Assembly: GCA_964560135.1 (NCBI GenBank)
Contig: CAZLKN010000042.1
Location: 1-26,365, forward strand
Reading direction: 5' to 3'
Source: CAZLKN01 sp964560135
GTDB taxonomy: Bacteria > Actinomycetota > JAICYB01
Length of the DNA stretch: 26,365 nucleotides
Part shown: positions 1 to 7,345 of the stretch, piece after piece
Numbering within the stretch: position 1 is the first letter of the stretch
How the letters are laid out: each line of letters begins with the position of its first letter
Translations under genes and position numbers: made by a program
Notes under the pieces: generated by a model
The model's database searches: none
Seen by the model: the letters and a program-made list of their open reading frames with translations, nothing else
What the model was told of the DNA's origin: nothing

Positions 1-897
1 AAGCGGCGAGGACGTGCGCCGCTCAGCGGCCCCGACCCCACCCCGGAACCCACACCGGAGGTCCCCGACCAGATCGCCGGAGAACACGTGCGGGAGGCCC
101 AGCAGCGGCTCACGGACCTCGGCTACTGGGTGGGAGGCGGCGTGGACGGTGAACTCGGCGGCGGCACCAGCCACGCCGTCATGGCATTCCAGAAGGTGGA
201 GGGCCTCGGCAGAGACGGTGAGCTCACCCCGGAGCTGCTCGTTCGCATCAGGTCCGCGACCCCGCCGGCGGCCCGCGTGACCGGGTACGCCCATTGGGAG
301 GTCGACCTCAACCGGCAGGTGCTCTGGCACGTGGATGCCGCCGGCACGGTCTCACGGATCCTGCCCACCTCGTCCGGGCACGGCCGGGCCTTCACCTCAC
401 AGGGTTGGACGAGGCGGGCGATCACCCCTCGGGGGATCTTCCGCGTCCAGCGCAAGATCTCCGGATGGCGGATCAGCCCACTCGGCAAGCTCTACTACCC
501 CAGCTATCTCATCGGGGGGATCGCCGTGCACGGGGCTCCGTCGGTCCCTGCGCACCCGGCCAGCTCGGGCTGCATCCGGGTGCCGATGTTCGCCGCCAAG
601 GCCGTCTCGGACATGATGCCGGTGGGGACGAAGGTGATCGTCCACGATGGGGGCCCGCTCGTCCAGGAGCGCGACACCGCCTCGCCTCCGGGCCTGGACA
701 CCCCGGACGCCTCCCAGCCCACCACCCCCGAGGAACCGGAGCCCACCGCGGAGCCCACGCCGGAGCCGACACCCGAACCGAGGATGACCCCGCGGCCGCC
801 GCGGACCCCCGAGCCGATCCCCACCGCGTCGCCCTCGCCCTCACCGGATCCCACGCCCGCGCCGACACCGGATCCGACTCCGGAACCACCGGGATAA
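1..897 (+). CDS. L,D-transpeptidase with peptidoglycan-binding domain (5' end missing)
   Basis: The frame is open from the first base, so the true start and any signal peptide lie outside the window; the GTG at 88 is inside the protein. In order the sequence shows a Pro/Thr/Glu-rich linker (1-75), a PG_binding_1 repeat (about 85-250), a YkuD catalytic domain (about 285-650) and a second Pro/Thr-rich tail (about 660-893). The YkuD motif is clear: His at 529-531 in VHGAP and the nucleophile Cys at 571-573 in SSGCIRV. Such enzymes make 3-3 peptidoglycan cross-links or attach proteins to the wall outside the cytoplasmic membrane. The PEPTPEPTPEP-type tail after the catalytic domain probably spans or contacts the wall. 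The gene ends 6 bases from the stop of the convergent acyltransferase gene. Confidence 0.88.
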   Translation, partial: KRRGRAPLSGPDPTPEPTPEVPDQIAGEHVREAQQRLTDLGYWVGGGVDGELGGGTSHAVMAFQKVEGLGRDGELTPELLVRIRSATPPAARVTGYAHWEVDLNRQVLWHVDAAGTVSRILPTSSGHGRAFTSQGWTRRAITPRGIFRVQRKISGWRISPLGKLYYPSYLIGGIAVHGAPSVPAHPASSGCIRVPMFAAKAVSDMMPVGTKVIVHDGGPLVQERDTASPPGLDTPDASQPTTPEEPEPTAEPTPEPTPEPRMTPRPPRTPEPIPTASPSPSPDPTPAPTPDPTPEPPG

Positions 898-903
898 GTC
901 CGA

Positions 904-1656
904 TCAGGCGGGAACGGCCGCCGTGGGCTCGGGGGTCTGTTCGATCTCCGCGTCCGGCTTCGGCTTGCGGTCAGCGTACCGGCCCACGTACTCCTGGCCG
1001 CTGAGGTTCATGATCTCGAACATGAGCGCGTCCACGAACCGCCGCGGAGCCATCGGATCGGCCTCGACCTCCTCCGCGCTGATCGCCATCGGAACGCCGA
1101 ACCGAATCACGACCTCGCCCCGCAGGCGCGGGAACTTCGCCTCCTTGGGCATGACCTCCCGCGTGCCGGCCAGGCCCACCGGGATCACCGGGCATCCGGC
1201 CCGGACCGCCATCCGCGCCACGCCCGTCTTCCCGCGGTGCAGACGGCCGTCGGGGGATCGCGTCCCCTCCGGGTAGATCCCGAGCATCCCGCCAACCCCG
1301 AGCACCTGGCAGCCGGCCTCGAGGGCGGCCTGGGCCTTCTCGGCGTCGTGCCTGCGGACGGGGATCTGTCCCACCATCTGGAAGAACCACCGCGTCTTCC
1401 ACGAATCCCAGTACTCCGCCTTGGCCAGGTAGGTGACCCGGCGGGGAACCGCCACAGGGATGAACAGGGAATCGAGGAAGGAGATATGGTTGGCGGCCAC
1501 GATCGCGGGGCCGTCGGGTGGAATGTTCTCGAGTCCCTCGATCCGGATCCGGTACAGGCGCCGCATCAGGCCGCCGAGGACCACTTTCAGCACGCGATAG
1601 GCCACGCGGCTGTACCGCGGGAAGAGCGATTCGACCGGTTCTCGCACCTCATTCAC
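904..1656 (-). CDS. plsC: 1-acyl-sn-glycerol-3-phosphate acyltransferase (PlsC family)
   Basis: A 250-residue LPLAT-family protein. Motif I is NHISFLD (the NHxxxxD catalytic pair) and motif III is YPEGTRSPDG, the acceptor-phosphate binding element. The family moves an acyl group from acyl-ACP or acyl-CoA to lysophosphatidate at the membrane; related actinobacterial proteins use other lysolipids, so the substrate is inferred. The N-terminal 35 residues are basic and hydrophobic, consistent with membrane association. The start at 1656 is GTG with only a weak AGGGG upstream; a second GTG lies three codons in. It is divergent from nth across a short gap and convergent with the transpeptidase. The C-terminus past about residue 225 is a charged Pro/Glu tail outside the domain. 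Confidence 0.9.
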   Translation of the reverse strand: MNEVREPVESLFPRYSRVAYRVLKVVLGGLMRRLYRIRIEGLENIPPDGPAIVAANHISFLDSLFIPVAVPRRVTYLAKAEYWDSWKTRWFFQMVGQIPVRRHDAEKAQAALEAGCQVLGVGGMLGIYPEGTRSPDGRLHRGKTGVARMAVRAGCPVIPVGLAGTREVMPKEAKFPRLRGEVVIRFGVPMAISAEEVEADPMAPRRFVDALMFEIMNLSGQEYVGRYADRKPKPDAEIEQTPEPTAAVPA

Positions 1657-1699
1657 CCCTGAGAACGGATCACGATCCGCCCGTCGCCTGCCATACTCC

Positions 1700-2452
1700 G
1701 TGTCGTGCCCGTCGATGACCCGTCCCCATAGTATGCCGACTCCTCCAAGATATCTGCCTGCATCCGGCTACGACCCGCAGGACGCACGAGAGCGGATCCG
1801 GCCCATCATCCGGGCTCTGGTCCGAGCCTACCCGGAGGAACCACGGACCGCGCTGACCCACCGCAGCACCTTCGAGCTGCTGATCGCCACCATCCTGTCG
1901 GCCCAGTGCACCGACGAGATGGTGAATAAGGTGACGCCGAAACTCTTCGAGCGTTACCCGGCCCCCGAGGATCTGGCGGCGGCCGATCCGGGCGAGGTGG
2001 AACGCCTGATCCGGCCCACCGGATTCTTCCGCCAGAAGACGAAGGCGATCATCGGCTCCTCCCGCATGATCTGCGAGAAGTTCCACGGCCAGATCCCCAG
2101 GACCGTGGACGAGCTCACGACCCTGCCGGGGGTCGCCCGGAAGACCGCCAACGTGGTGCTCGCCAACACGTGGCCCTGGCCGGCCTCCGACCACGGCATC
2201 TTCGTGGACACCCATGTGCGACGGATCAGCCAGCGCCTGGCGCTGACCGACCAGGAGGACCCGGTCAGGGTCGAGCGCGACCTGATGGAGATCCTGCCGC
2301 GGAAGCGCTGGTTCGACATCCCCCACCGGATGATCCTGCTGGGCCGGGGTCCGTGCAACGCGAGGTCGCCCAGGCACACCGAGTGCCCGCTGCTCAGGTG
2401 GTGTCCGTCCGGCCAGGCGGCGACGGCGGCCAGTCCGCCGGCGGACGCGTGA
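1700..2452 (+). CDS. nth: Endonuclease III with a C-H-C-C iron-sulfur ligand set
   Basis: Base-excision repair DNA glycosylase / AP lyase for oxidised pyrimidines. Counting from GTG 1700, the helix-hairpin-helix with catalytic Lys148 is at 139-151 (LPGVARKTANVV), catalytic Asp170 is in VDTHVRR, and ATILSAQCTD is the family's N-terminal signature. The C-terminal cluster motif is Cys219-X6-His226-X2-Cys229-X5-Cys235. In the E. coli enzyme all four positions are Cys, so the second ligand is His here (codon CAC). In-frame starts are GTG 1700, ATG 1715 and ATG 1733; none has a convincing ribosome site, and homology begins around residue 30, so 1733 is as likely. The 3' end overlaps the convergent COG2403 gene by 59 bases. 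Confidence 0.93.
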   Translation: MSCPSMTRPHSMPTPPRYLPASGYDPQDARERIRPIIRALVRAYPEEPRTALTHRSTFELLIATILSAQCTDEMVNKVTPKLFERYPAPEDLAAADPGEVERLIRPTGFFRQKTKAIIGSSRMICEKFHGQIPRTVDELTTLPGVARKTANVVLANTWPWPASDHGIFVDTHVRRISQRLALTDQEDPVRVERDLMEILPRKRWFDIPHRMILLGRGPCNARSPRHTECPLLRWCPSGQAATAASPPADA

Positions 2453-3683
2453 CCAGGTCGGGGATCGATCCTCCGGCGACCTCGATCAGGTCGCTGTAGC
2501 AGCGGACGACGGGACGCTCCTCGCCGGCGAGCAGGACCTCGGGGTCGGCGGGCGACGCCCACAGCACGGCGTCGCCCGGCGTGGCCCGGACGCTCGCGGT
2601 GAGGTCCTCGATCTCCGTCGGCGTCCGGCCGATCGATGGGATCACGGCCCCGACGTGCGGGTGCTCGGCAAGGGCTCGGGCCACCGCTCCGCGCGCGAAG
2701 GGACGAGGGTCCACCACCCCGCAGTGGAACCGCCGCGCCGCGATCGCGCCCGCCCCCGCCTTCAGCCCGCCGAGCAGCAGGCTCGGTTGGTCCTCCACCA
2801 CCACGACCCGCTTCCGGATCAGCCCGGCGCCCTCCGGCACCGCCGGGGGCATGTCCGTCAGGACCACCGGCGCGCCGGGGTTCCAGGAGCGCACGAGGGC
2901 CTCGTGCCGCACCGCCCGGTCCTTCGGAGCGCTGTCGGCCTTGGTGAGCACGATCGCATCGGCCGCCCGAACGTGCGCCTCGGCCCCCTCCGCCGGCTCC
3001 CGCAGCAGGTCCACCACGACCAGGTGCAGGTGGGGACGCACCCACGGCATCGCCGAGCCGCCCCCGTCCCAGACCACGACCCCACCGGGCCCGACGGCCC
3101 GAGCCGCAGCCCTCAGGATCCCGTCCGGATCAAGGCCCGTGGCCACGACGGCCCCGGTTCCGATCACCGGAGCGAGCTCCTCCCACTCCTCGATCGGACG
3201 GGGCTGCCGCAGCTCCGTCGGGGAACGGAGGACCGCGGCGTCGCCCCGGCCCTCCCACAGGAGCAGGTTCGGCAGCGGATGCCGCGCCACCGCCACGGCG
3301 ATCCCGGACCGGCGCAACGCCCGGGCCACCCGTCGCACGAGTGCGGTCTTCCCCGAGCCGGTACTCGGCGAAGACACGGCGATGACGCGCACCCCCGGCG
3401 GCGCCGCCACCGGCTCGACGGCCCGCTCCCCCACGGGCAACCCGTGGGCCCCGGCCCAGGCCGACACCGCCCGCCTCGTAGCCACCTCGCCCCCCACGAG
3501 CTCCACCCGGGCGACTCCCGTAGGGACCACGCGATCCAACGCGTCCACCGGGTGCGCCATCACGCCTCCGGGTGTGGATACCGGCCCAGCCAGGCCCTCC
3601 AACAGCAACATCGACGCCGGGCGCGCCTCGCGGGAGGCCGCGACCAACACGGCCCCTCCCTCGCCAGCGAGCGCTACGTCCAC
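2394..3683 (-). CDS. COG2403-type P-loop GTPase, cyclic 2,3-diphosphoglycerate synthetase-like
   Basis: The 429-residue protein has a Walker A loop STGSGKT at about 107-113 and a WDGGG...PHLHLVVVDLLRE segment. That segment matches the WDGGNNDFPFYKPDLHIVVVDP signature I know from COG2403 / cDPG synthetase proteins, and it is followed by a TKAD guanine-type motif. The C-terminal half has VVVVEDQPSLLLGGLKAG and DPRPFARG, also typical of the family. Archaeal cDPG synthetase closes 2,3-diphosphoglycerate into the cyclic compound using ATP; bacterial homologues are mostly uncharacterised, so the reaction is an inference. I place the start at GTG 3683 because the frame further upstream overlaps the divergent lipoprotein and loses protein character. 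The last 59 bases overlap the end of nth. Confidence 0.75.
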   Translation of the reverse strand: MDVALAGEGGAVLVAASREARPASMLLLEGLAGPVSTPGGVMAHPVDALDRVVPTGVARVELVGGEVATRRAVSAWAGAHGLPVGERAVEPVAAPPGVRVIAVSSPSTGSGKTALVRRVARALRRSGIAVAVARHPLPNLLLWEGRGDAAVLRSPTELRQPRPIEEWEELAPVIGTGAVVATGLDPDGILRAAARAVGPGGVVVWDGGGSAMPWVRPHLHLVVVDLLREPAEGAEAHVRAADAIVLTKADSAPKDRAVRHEALVRSWNPGAPVVLTDMPPAVPEGAGLIRKRVVVVEDQPSLLLGGLKAGAGAIAARRFHCGVVDPRPFARGAVARALAEHPHVGAVIPSIGRTPTEIEDLTASVRATPGDAVLWASPADPEVLLAGEERPVVRCYSDLIEVAGGSIPDLVTRPPADWPPSPPGRTDTT

Positions 3684-3696
3684 GCCGCACCTCCGG

Positions 3697-3702
3697 TACC
3701 CT
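3697..3702 (+). promoter_or_regulatory. -10-like box TACCCT before the lipoprotein gene
   Basis: TACCCT fits the TANNNT pattern and ends nine bases before the GTG at 3712, where no Shine-Dalgarno sequence is visible. This geometry suggests a very short leader or leaderless mRNA. No good -35 hexamer is seen. It lies in the 28-base gap between two divergent genes. Confidence 0.35.
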
Positions 3703-3711
3703 TGCTGGACC

Positions 3712-4656
3712 GTGCCCCCCAGCCGCGTTCGCCACGCTACCAGCGGACGGCTCGCAGCCGTCCTCCTTATCCTCCTCACGTTCGTCGCGGCGTGCGGACG
3801 CGGCGACCGTTCCGACCGGGCGTCCGACGGTTCCCCCACGCCGGCACCCACGCCGACGCCGTTGCGCGTCGCTACGGGCGGGGAGCCGGGCGACGAGGGC
3901 GAGGGGGCCACGCCGACGCCCACCGCACGGCCCGGACTCCGGCCGGTGTCCACACCCGTGGCCGACGACCCCGCCGACACGCTGCGAGCCTTCTTCGACG
4001 CCGTCGAGGCCGAGGACTACGATGCGCAGCTCGCCATGAGCATCGGTCCCGTCCACGACCTCACCCGCGTGCGCGACATCATCCAGCAGGAGAACGCGCG
4101 GCGTGGCGCCACCACGACCAACGAGGTCACCGTCGAGGAGCCACCCAGCGTGGAGGAACGCGACGAGGAAGGGGCACGCTTGGCCGTGAAGGCCAACATC
4201 CGCTCCACGGTGACCGGCGAACGCGGAACGCTCCCGTCCGACGCCGCGGTCGAAGGGCCCGTGGCCCTGCGGCGCATCGACGGTACCTGGCGGCTCGCCG
4301 ATCTCGTGTACTCCGGACGGCCCCTCGGGCCCGAGCATTTCCCCCTCGACGCGAACCAGGTCCGGGAGGGCATCCGGCTCGAGATCCAGTCCGTCCTCAG
4401 CTACAAGCGGATCACCTCGGCGCTGATCCGCTTCGTCAACGAGGCCGGCGGCGGGGTCCCGCTGACCATCCGTCATGCCGTGCTCACCGCGGCCGACGGC
4501 CAGGAGCACGAGCCGCGACAGGTGGGGGTCGACTCGCGCGACACGCCCACGGTATTCATCGGCTTCGCGTACGCGCCGGAACGCCCGCAGGCGCTCACGG
4601 TGGAGGTGGAACGCGAGGACACCGGGGCCACGTGGACCTACGATGTCCGCTTCTGA
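3712..4656 (+). CDS. Secreted lipoprotein of unknown function
   Basis: A 314-residue protein beginning at GTG 3712. Residues 1-13 are basic, 14-27 hydrophobic, and the lipobox is VAAC with Cys28 as the lipidation site, so it should be anchored on the outer face of the membrane. A Pro/Thr/Gly-rich linker follows (about 40-85). A region like small NTF2-type folds comes next (about 90-190, DTLRAFFDAVEAEDYDAQL), then a beta-rich C-terminal half that looks like a beta-sandwich. I recognise no enzymatic motif. The frame is open for over 1 kb upstream, but that part lies antisense to the COG2403 gene and is Arg/Ala/Pro shadow sequence, so it is excluded. The neighbouring GTPase is transcribed divergently from a 28-base gap. 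Confidence 0.82.
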   Translation: MPPSRVRHATSGRLAAVLLILLTFVAACGRGDRSDRASDGSPTPAPTPTPLRVATGGEPGDEGEGATPTPTARPGLRPVSTPVADDPADTLRAFFDAVEAEDYDAQLAMSIGPVHDLTRVRDIIQQENARRGATTTNEVTVEEPPSVEERDEEGARLAVKANIRSTVTGERGTLPSDAAVEGPVALRRIDGTWRLADLVYSGRPLGPEHFPLDANQVREGIRLEIQSVLSYKRITSALIRFVNEAGGGVPLTIRHAVLTAADGQEHEPRQVGVDSRDTPTVFIGFAYAPERPQALTVEVEREDTGATWTYDVRF

Positions 4657-4745
4657 GCCTGCTCCCCGAGGTAGTGTCCGCCCGGGGCACGTCGGAACGG
4701 GTCCGTGCTGTTTCGATGCTCACTTCGCCGTGCCGAACCGCGGTT

Positions 4746-4780
4746 CCTGCCTGATCGGACAAACCCCCGCCGATCACAGG
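4746..4780. terminator. Hairpin between two convergent genes
   Basis: TGATCGG (4752-4758) pairs with CCGATCA (4770-4776) around an 11-base loop. CCTG (4746-4749) and CAGG (4777-4780) extend the stem past a two-base bulge. A separate perfect palindrome, GAACCGCGGTTC, lies just before it at 4735-4746. The hairpin sits in the gap between the convergent lipoprotein and oxidoreductase genes, overlapping the latter's stop codon. There is no T-run, so any terminator role is tentative. The rest of 4657-4773 holds nothing else I can name. Confidence 0.35.
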
Positions 4781-5535
4781 CCGCGGACGAGCTCCAGCAG
4801 CGCCGGCCGCCGCTCGGCGTCGTGGCGGGAGGCAACCATCCAGGTGATGCCGTCGGCTCCGCCCTCCGCGAGCGCCCGCACGGTATGAGACGCGGTGGCC
4901 GGATCGTACATCCCACCCCACCAGCATTCGAGATCCGGGTGGTGGGCACGTACCGACGCCGCCCGCTGTGCGAACTCCTCCGGCGTGAGCCCCCAGCCGT
5001 GCCAGGCATTCGCCGTCCGCGCTGCGAGGTCGACGATGTCCGGCCCTGTGCCGCCGATCCACACCGGCACCGGATGGTGACGCGGCCGCACCGGCCCCGG
5101 CCCCCGGCCCCGGAGCGCCTGCACGGTCGCCGCCACGGCTGCCAGCCGGGTGGCACGGTCCGCGGGGGCGTCGATGCCGAAGCGGCGCTCCTCGGCCAGG
5201 CTCCCGCGGTCACCCGCGCCCACCCCGACGATCAGGCGACCGTCGCATGCGGCCTGCGTGACGGCGGCCATCCGCGCCACCAACGCCGGCGGGCGCAGCC
5301 TCGCCCGGGTCACGAGCGAGACGAGCCGCAGGCGACGGGTGGTCCGCGCCAGGAGCGGCAGCAGCGCCCAACCGTCCAGCACGGGACGGTCCGGCCCCCG
5401 CAGCGTGGTGAGGTTGTCGAAGGTCCAGACCCCCCAGGCGCCGGCTTCCTCGGCGGCGCAAGCCGCGTCGAGCACCCCCTGCGGGTCCCGGGAGATCTGC
5501 GGGAGACCGACCACCACGCGCATCCTGGAGCACAT
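4774..5535 (-). CDS. Luciferase-like monooxygenase / F420- or FMN-dependent oxidoreductase (short form)
   Basis: A 253-residue member of the bacterial luciferase-like TIM-barrel superfamily. The diagnostic run is at the start (RVVVGLPQ), then AEEAGAWGVWTFDNL, TRARLRPPALVARMAAV and GRLIVGVGAGDRGS, followed by PVWIGGTGPDIVDLAAR, a typical late-barrel phosphate-binding strand. The family uses reduced FMN or coenzyme F420; the cofactor cannot be read from the sequence. At about 250 residues it is shorter than the usual 290-340, consistent with a loss in the insertion region. ATG 5523 (MRVVV...) is an equally good start four codons in. The gene is divergent from the crotonase gene, with starts 44 bases apart. 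Confidence 0.85.
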   Translation of the reverse strand: MCSRMRVVVGLPQISRDPQGVLDAACAAEEAGAWGVWTFDNLTTLRGPDRPVLDGWALLPLLARTTRRLRLVSLVTRARLRPPALVARMAAVTQAACDGRLIVGVGAGDRGSLAEERRFGIDAPADRATRLAAVAATVQALRGRGPGPVRPRHHPVPVWIGGTGPDIVDLAARTANAWHGWGLTPEEFAQRAASVRAHHPDLECWWGGMYDPATASHTVRALAEGGADGITWMVASRHDAERRPALLELVRGL

Positions 5536-5565
5536 CCTATCGGGCGGCCCGGGGCCACCCTCTGC

Positions 5566-5571
5566 TAGGTT
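5566..5571 (+). promoter_or_regulatory. -10-like box TAGGTT before the crotonase gene
   Basis: TAGGTT (TANNNT) ends eight bases before the ATG at 5580. The intervening bases, GGCGCGCG, contain no ribosome site, so a leaderless or near-leaderless transcript is plausible. No clear -35 is visible. Confidence 0.35.
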
Positions 5572-5579
5572 GGCGCGCG

Positions 5580-6362
5580 ATGGCTGAACCGGTACTCCTC
5601 GAACGCGACGGGCACGTGGCGACGATCACGCTCAACGTGCCCGACAAGCGCAATGCCATGTCCGCGGAGATGACCGACGCCTTCCCGGCTGCGGTGGCCC
5701 AGGCACGCGAGATGGACGACGTCCGGGCCGTGGTGGTCACGGGGGCCGGCAAGGCCTTCTGCGCCGGCGGCGATCTCGACTTCCTGCACACCGGGGAGCC
5801 CGAGGTGCACGTCCTCCGCGAGAAGATGACGTCGTTCTACCCACGCTTCCTCACGCTGCTCGACCTCGAGGTTCCCACGATCGCCGCGATCAACGGCCCC
5901 GCGATCGGTGCTGGGATGTGCCTGGCCCTGATGTGCGACATGCGGGTTGCGGCCGAGGACACCGCGATGGGCATGACCTTCGTCCGCATCGGCCTGCACC
6001 CGGGGATGCTGGCCACGGCGCTGCTGTCCCGTGCCGTGTCCCACACCTGGACGGCCGAGCTCCTGTACACCGGGCGGATCGTGAACGGCATCGAGGCGCG
6101 CGAGATCGGCCTGGTCAACCGGGCCGTCCCGGCCGAGCAGGTCGTGCCGGAGGCACGTGCCCTGGCGGCGCAGGTCGCGCAGAACGCGCCCCTGGCGCTG
6201 CGCTACGTGAAGGAGGGCCTCCGCCTCGCTTTCCGTCAGGCGGCCGAGCAGGCCTCGGCGTGGGAAGGCTTCGCACAGCCGGTGACCATGGCCACCGAAG
6301 ACGTCCGCGAGGGCCTCAAGGCCGTGCGCGAGCGGCGTCCCCCCGAGTTTCGCGGCCGCTGA
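5580..6362 (+). CDS. Crotonase-fold protein (enoyl-CoA hydratase/isomerase family) lacking both hydratase glutamates
   Basis: A 260-residue crotonase. The first oxyanion-hole segment is AFCAGGD (59-65) and the second is NGPAIGAGM (105-113), so a CoA-thioester enolate should be stabilised. The two glutamates that activate water in rat enoyl-CoA hydratase (Glu144, Glu164) align with Cys114 (GAGMCLALMCD) and Phe134 (MTFVRIGLHPG). The FVRIGL variant occurs in PaaG-like isomerases and other non-hydratase crotonases, so an isomerase, thioesterase-like or lyase activity is more likely than hydration. The default annotation enoyl-CoA hydratase would probably be wrong. Genes on either side give no pathway clue, and no other beta-oxidation gene is in the window. 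Confidence 0.9.
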   Translation: MAEPVLLERDGHVATITLNVPDKRNAMSAEMTDAFPAAVAQAREMDDVRAVVVTGAGKAFCAGGDLDFLHTGEPEVHVLREKMTSFYPRFLTLLDLEVPTIAAINGPAIGAGMCLALMCDMRVAAEDTAMGMTFVRIGLHPGMLATALLSRAVSHTWTAELLYTGRIVNGIEAREIGLVNRAVPAEQVVPEARALAAQVAQNAPLALRYVKEGLRLAFRQAAEQASAWEGFAQPVTMATEDVREGLKAVRERRPPEFRGR

Positions 6363-6426
6363 CGAGCCGTTTCGCTCCGCCGGGGCGAGGGTAGCCATCA
6401 ACCGACGACCACACTCCGGAGGTGGC

Positions 6427-7101
6427 ATGGGCGAACCCGCCGTGGCCCGGACGACCGGCGGCCGCGACATGCGGGACCGCTGGGAGAAGCAACCGGCCGA
6501 CCGAGAGACCTTCGCACGCGTGCTCGCGGAGGCGATCGACGCCGTCGGGTCCACCGGCGTCCCCTTCGTGACCATCGGAGGCCTGGCAGCCGCTCAGGTG
6601 GGCCGTCCACGCTGGACACAGGATGTGGACCTGCTGGTGCGTCCACAGGACGCCGACGAGGTGCTGCGCGCTCTCGCGGCGGCGGGCTTCGATACCCAGC
6701 GGACGAACCCCCACTGGATCTACAAAGCCGTCCGCGACGACATCCTGATCGACGTGATCTTCCGCACCATGGGTGACATCTACCTCGACCAGGAGATACG
6801 GGAACGAGCCATCGAGGTGTCCGTCGACGGATGCCGTTTCCCGATCGCCTCGCCCGAGGATCTCGTGGTGATCAAGGCCGCCGTCTCGAGTGAGGAATGT
6901 CCGCACCATTGGAACGATGCGCTCGGCATCATCGCGGAAAACGAGCTCGACTGGGAGTACCTGTTACGTCGCGCCCGTCGCTCCGCGCGGCGCACTCTCA
7001 GCCTCCTGATCTTCGCCCAGGCCGCCGATCTGGTCGTGCCGACCTCCGCGCTCAGGCAGCTCTTCCACACGATCTACGACGAGGCTCCCCATGACGCCTG
7101 A
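6427..7101 (+). CDS. Nucleotidyltransferase-fold protein (AbiEii/DUF6036-like)
   Basis: A 224-residue protein with the polymerase-beta-like nucleotidyltransferase signature. TIGGLAAAQ (49-57) is followed by RPRWTQDVDLLV, giving the acidic pair Asp66/Asp68, and a third acidic residue is likely Asp109 in DILIDVIF. SPEDLVVIKAA and a helical C-terminus are typical of the minimal NTase/AbiEii-like group that recognises a protein or RNA substrate; the actual substrate is unknown. The start ATG 6427 follows a strong GGAGGTGG ribosome site. The stop overlaps the next gene by 11 bases, making this the first gene of a coupled trio with the BON protein and metallophosphoesterase. There is no recognisable antitoxin partner, so I do not call a toxin-antitoxin system. 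Confidence 0.8.
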   Translation: MGEPAVARTTGGRDMRDRWEKQPADRETFARVLAEAIDAVGSTGVPFVTIGGLAAAQVGRPRWTQDVDLLVRPQDADEVLRALAAAGFDTQRTNPHWIYKAVRDDILIDVIFRTMGDIYLDQEIRERAIEVSVDGCRFPIASPEDLVVIKAAVSSEECPHHWNDALGIIAENELDWEYLLRRARRSARRTLSLLIFAQAADLVVPTSALRQLFHTIYDEAPHDA

Positions 7102-7345
7102 GTCTCCGGACGATTACCTGGCCGCGCGGGTCGAGGAGGCGATCGCCGCCGATCCTCGGGTGAGCGAACTGCACGTCCGTGCCGGACTCCGGCGGGGGCG
7201 GATCTATCTCACCGGAACCGTCACCACCGAGGAGCGCCGTCAGCTCGTCTCCGAGATCGCGCGCGACCAGGCGCCGGGTCGCGAGATCTGCAACGAGACG
7301 ACGGTCGTCGAAACCGGCGACGCCGGAGAGGAGCGACTGTCGTGA
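7091..7345 (+). CDS. Small BON-domain protein
   Basis: An 84-residue protein consisting of a single BON domain: alternating helix and strand with IAADPRVSELHVRAGL, the conserved glycine region GRIYLTGTVTTEERR, and a closing N-x-TTV strand. BON domains usually bind phospholipid or other hydrophobic ligands and are mostly periplasmic, but no signal peptide is present here, so this one should be cytoplasmic. It begins inside the end of the nucleotidyltransferase gene (11-base overlap). Its TGA overlaps the next start as GTGA, so translation of all three genes is probably coupled. Confidence 0.85.
   Translation: MTPESPDDYLAARVEEAIAADPRVSELHVRAGLRRGRIYLTGTVTTEERRQLVSEIARDQAPGREICNETTVVETGDAGEERLS

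Noticed and set aside
2581..4656. 691-codon plus-strand frame read as one large protein
   Set aside because: The first 377 codons are antisense to the COG2403 GTPase and rich in Arg/Ala/Pro. The signal peptide and lipobox start at GTG 3712.
2655..4754. 699-codon plus-strand frame
   Set aside because: Arg/His/Pro-rich throughout, overlaps both the GTPase and the lipoprotein, and shows no domain.
5580..6362. Plain enoyl-CoA hydratase
   Set aside because: Both water-activating glutamates are absent.
6427..7345. AbiE-like toxin-antitoxin system
   Set aside because: The nucleotidyltransferase resembles AbiEii, but there is no AbiEi-type antitoxin; the partner is a BON protein.
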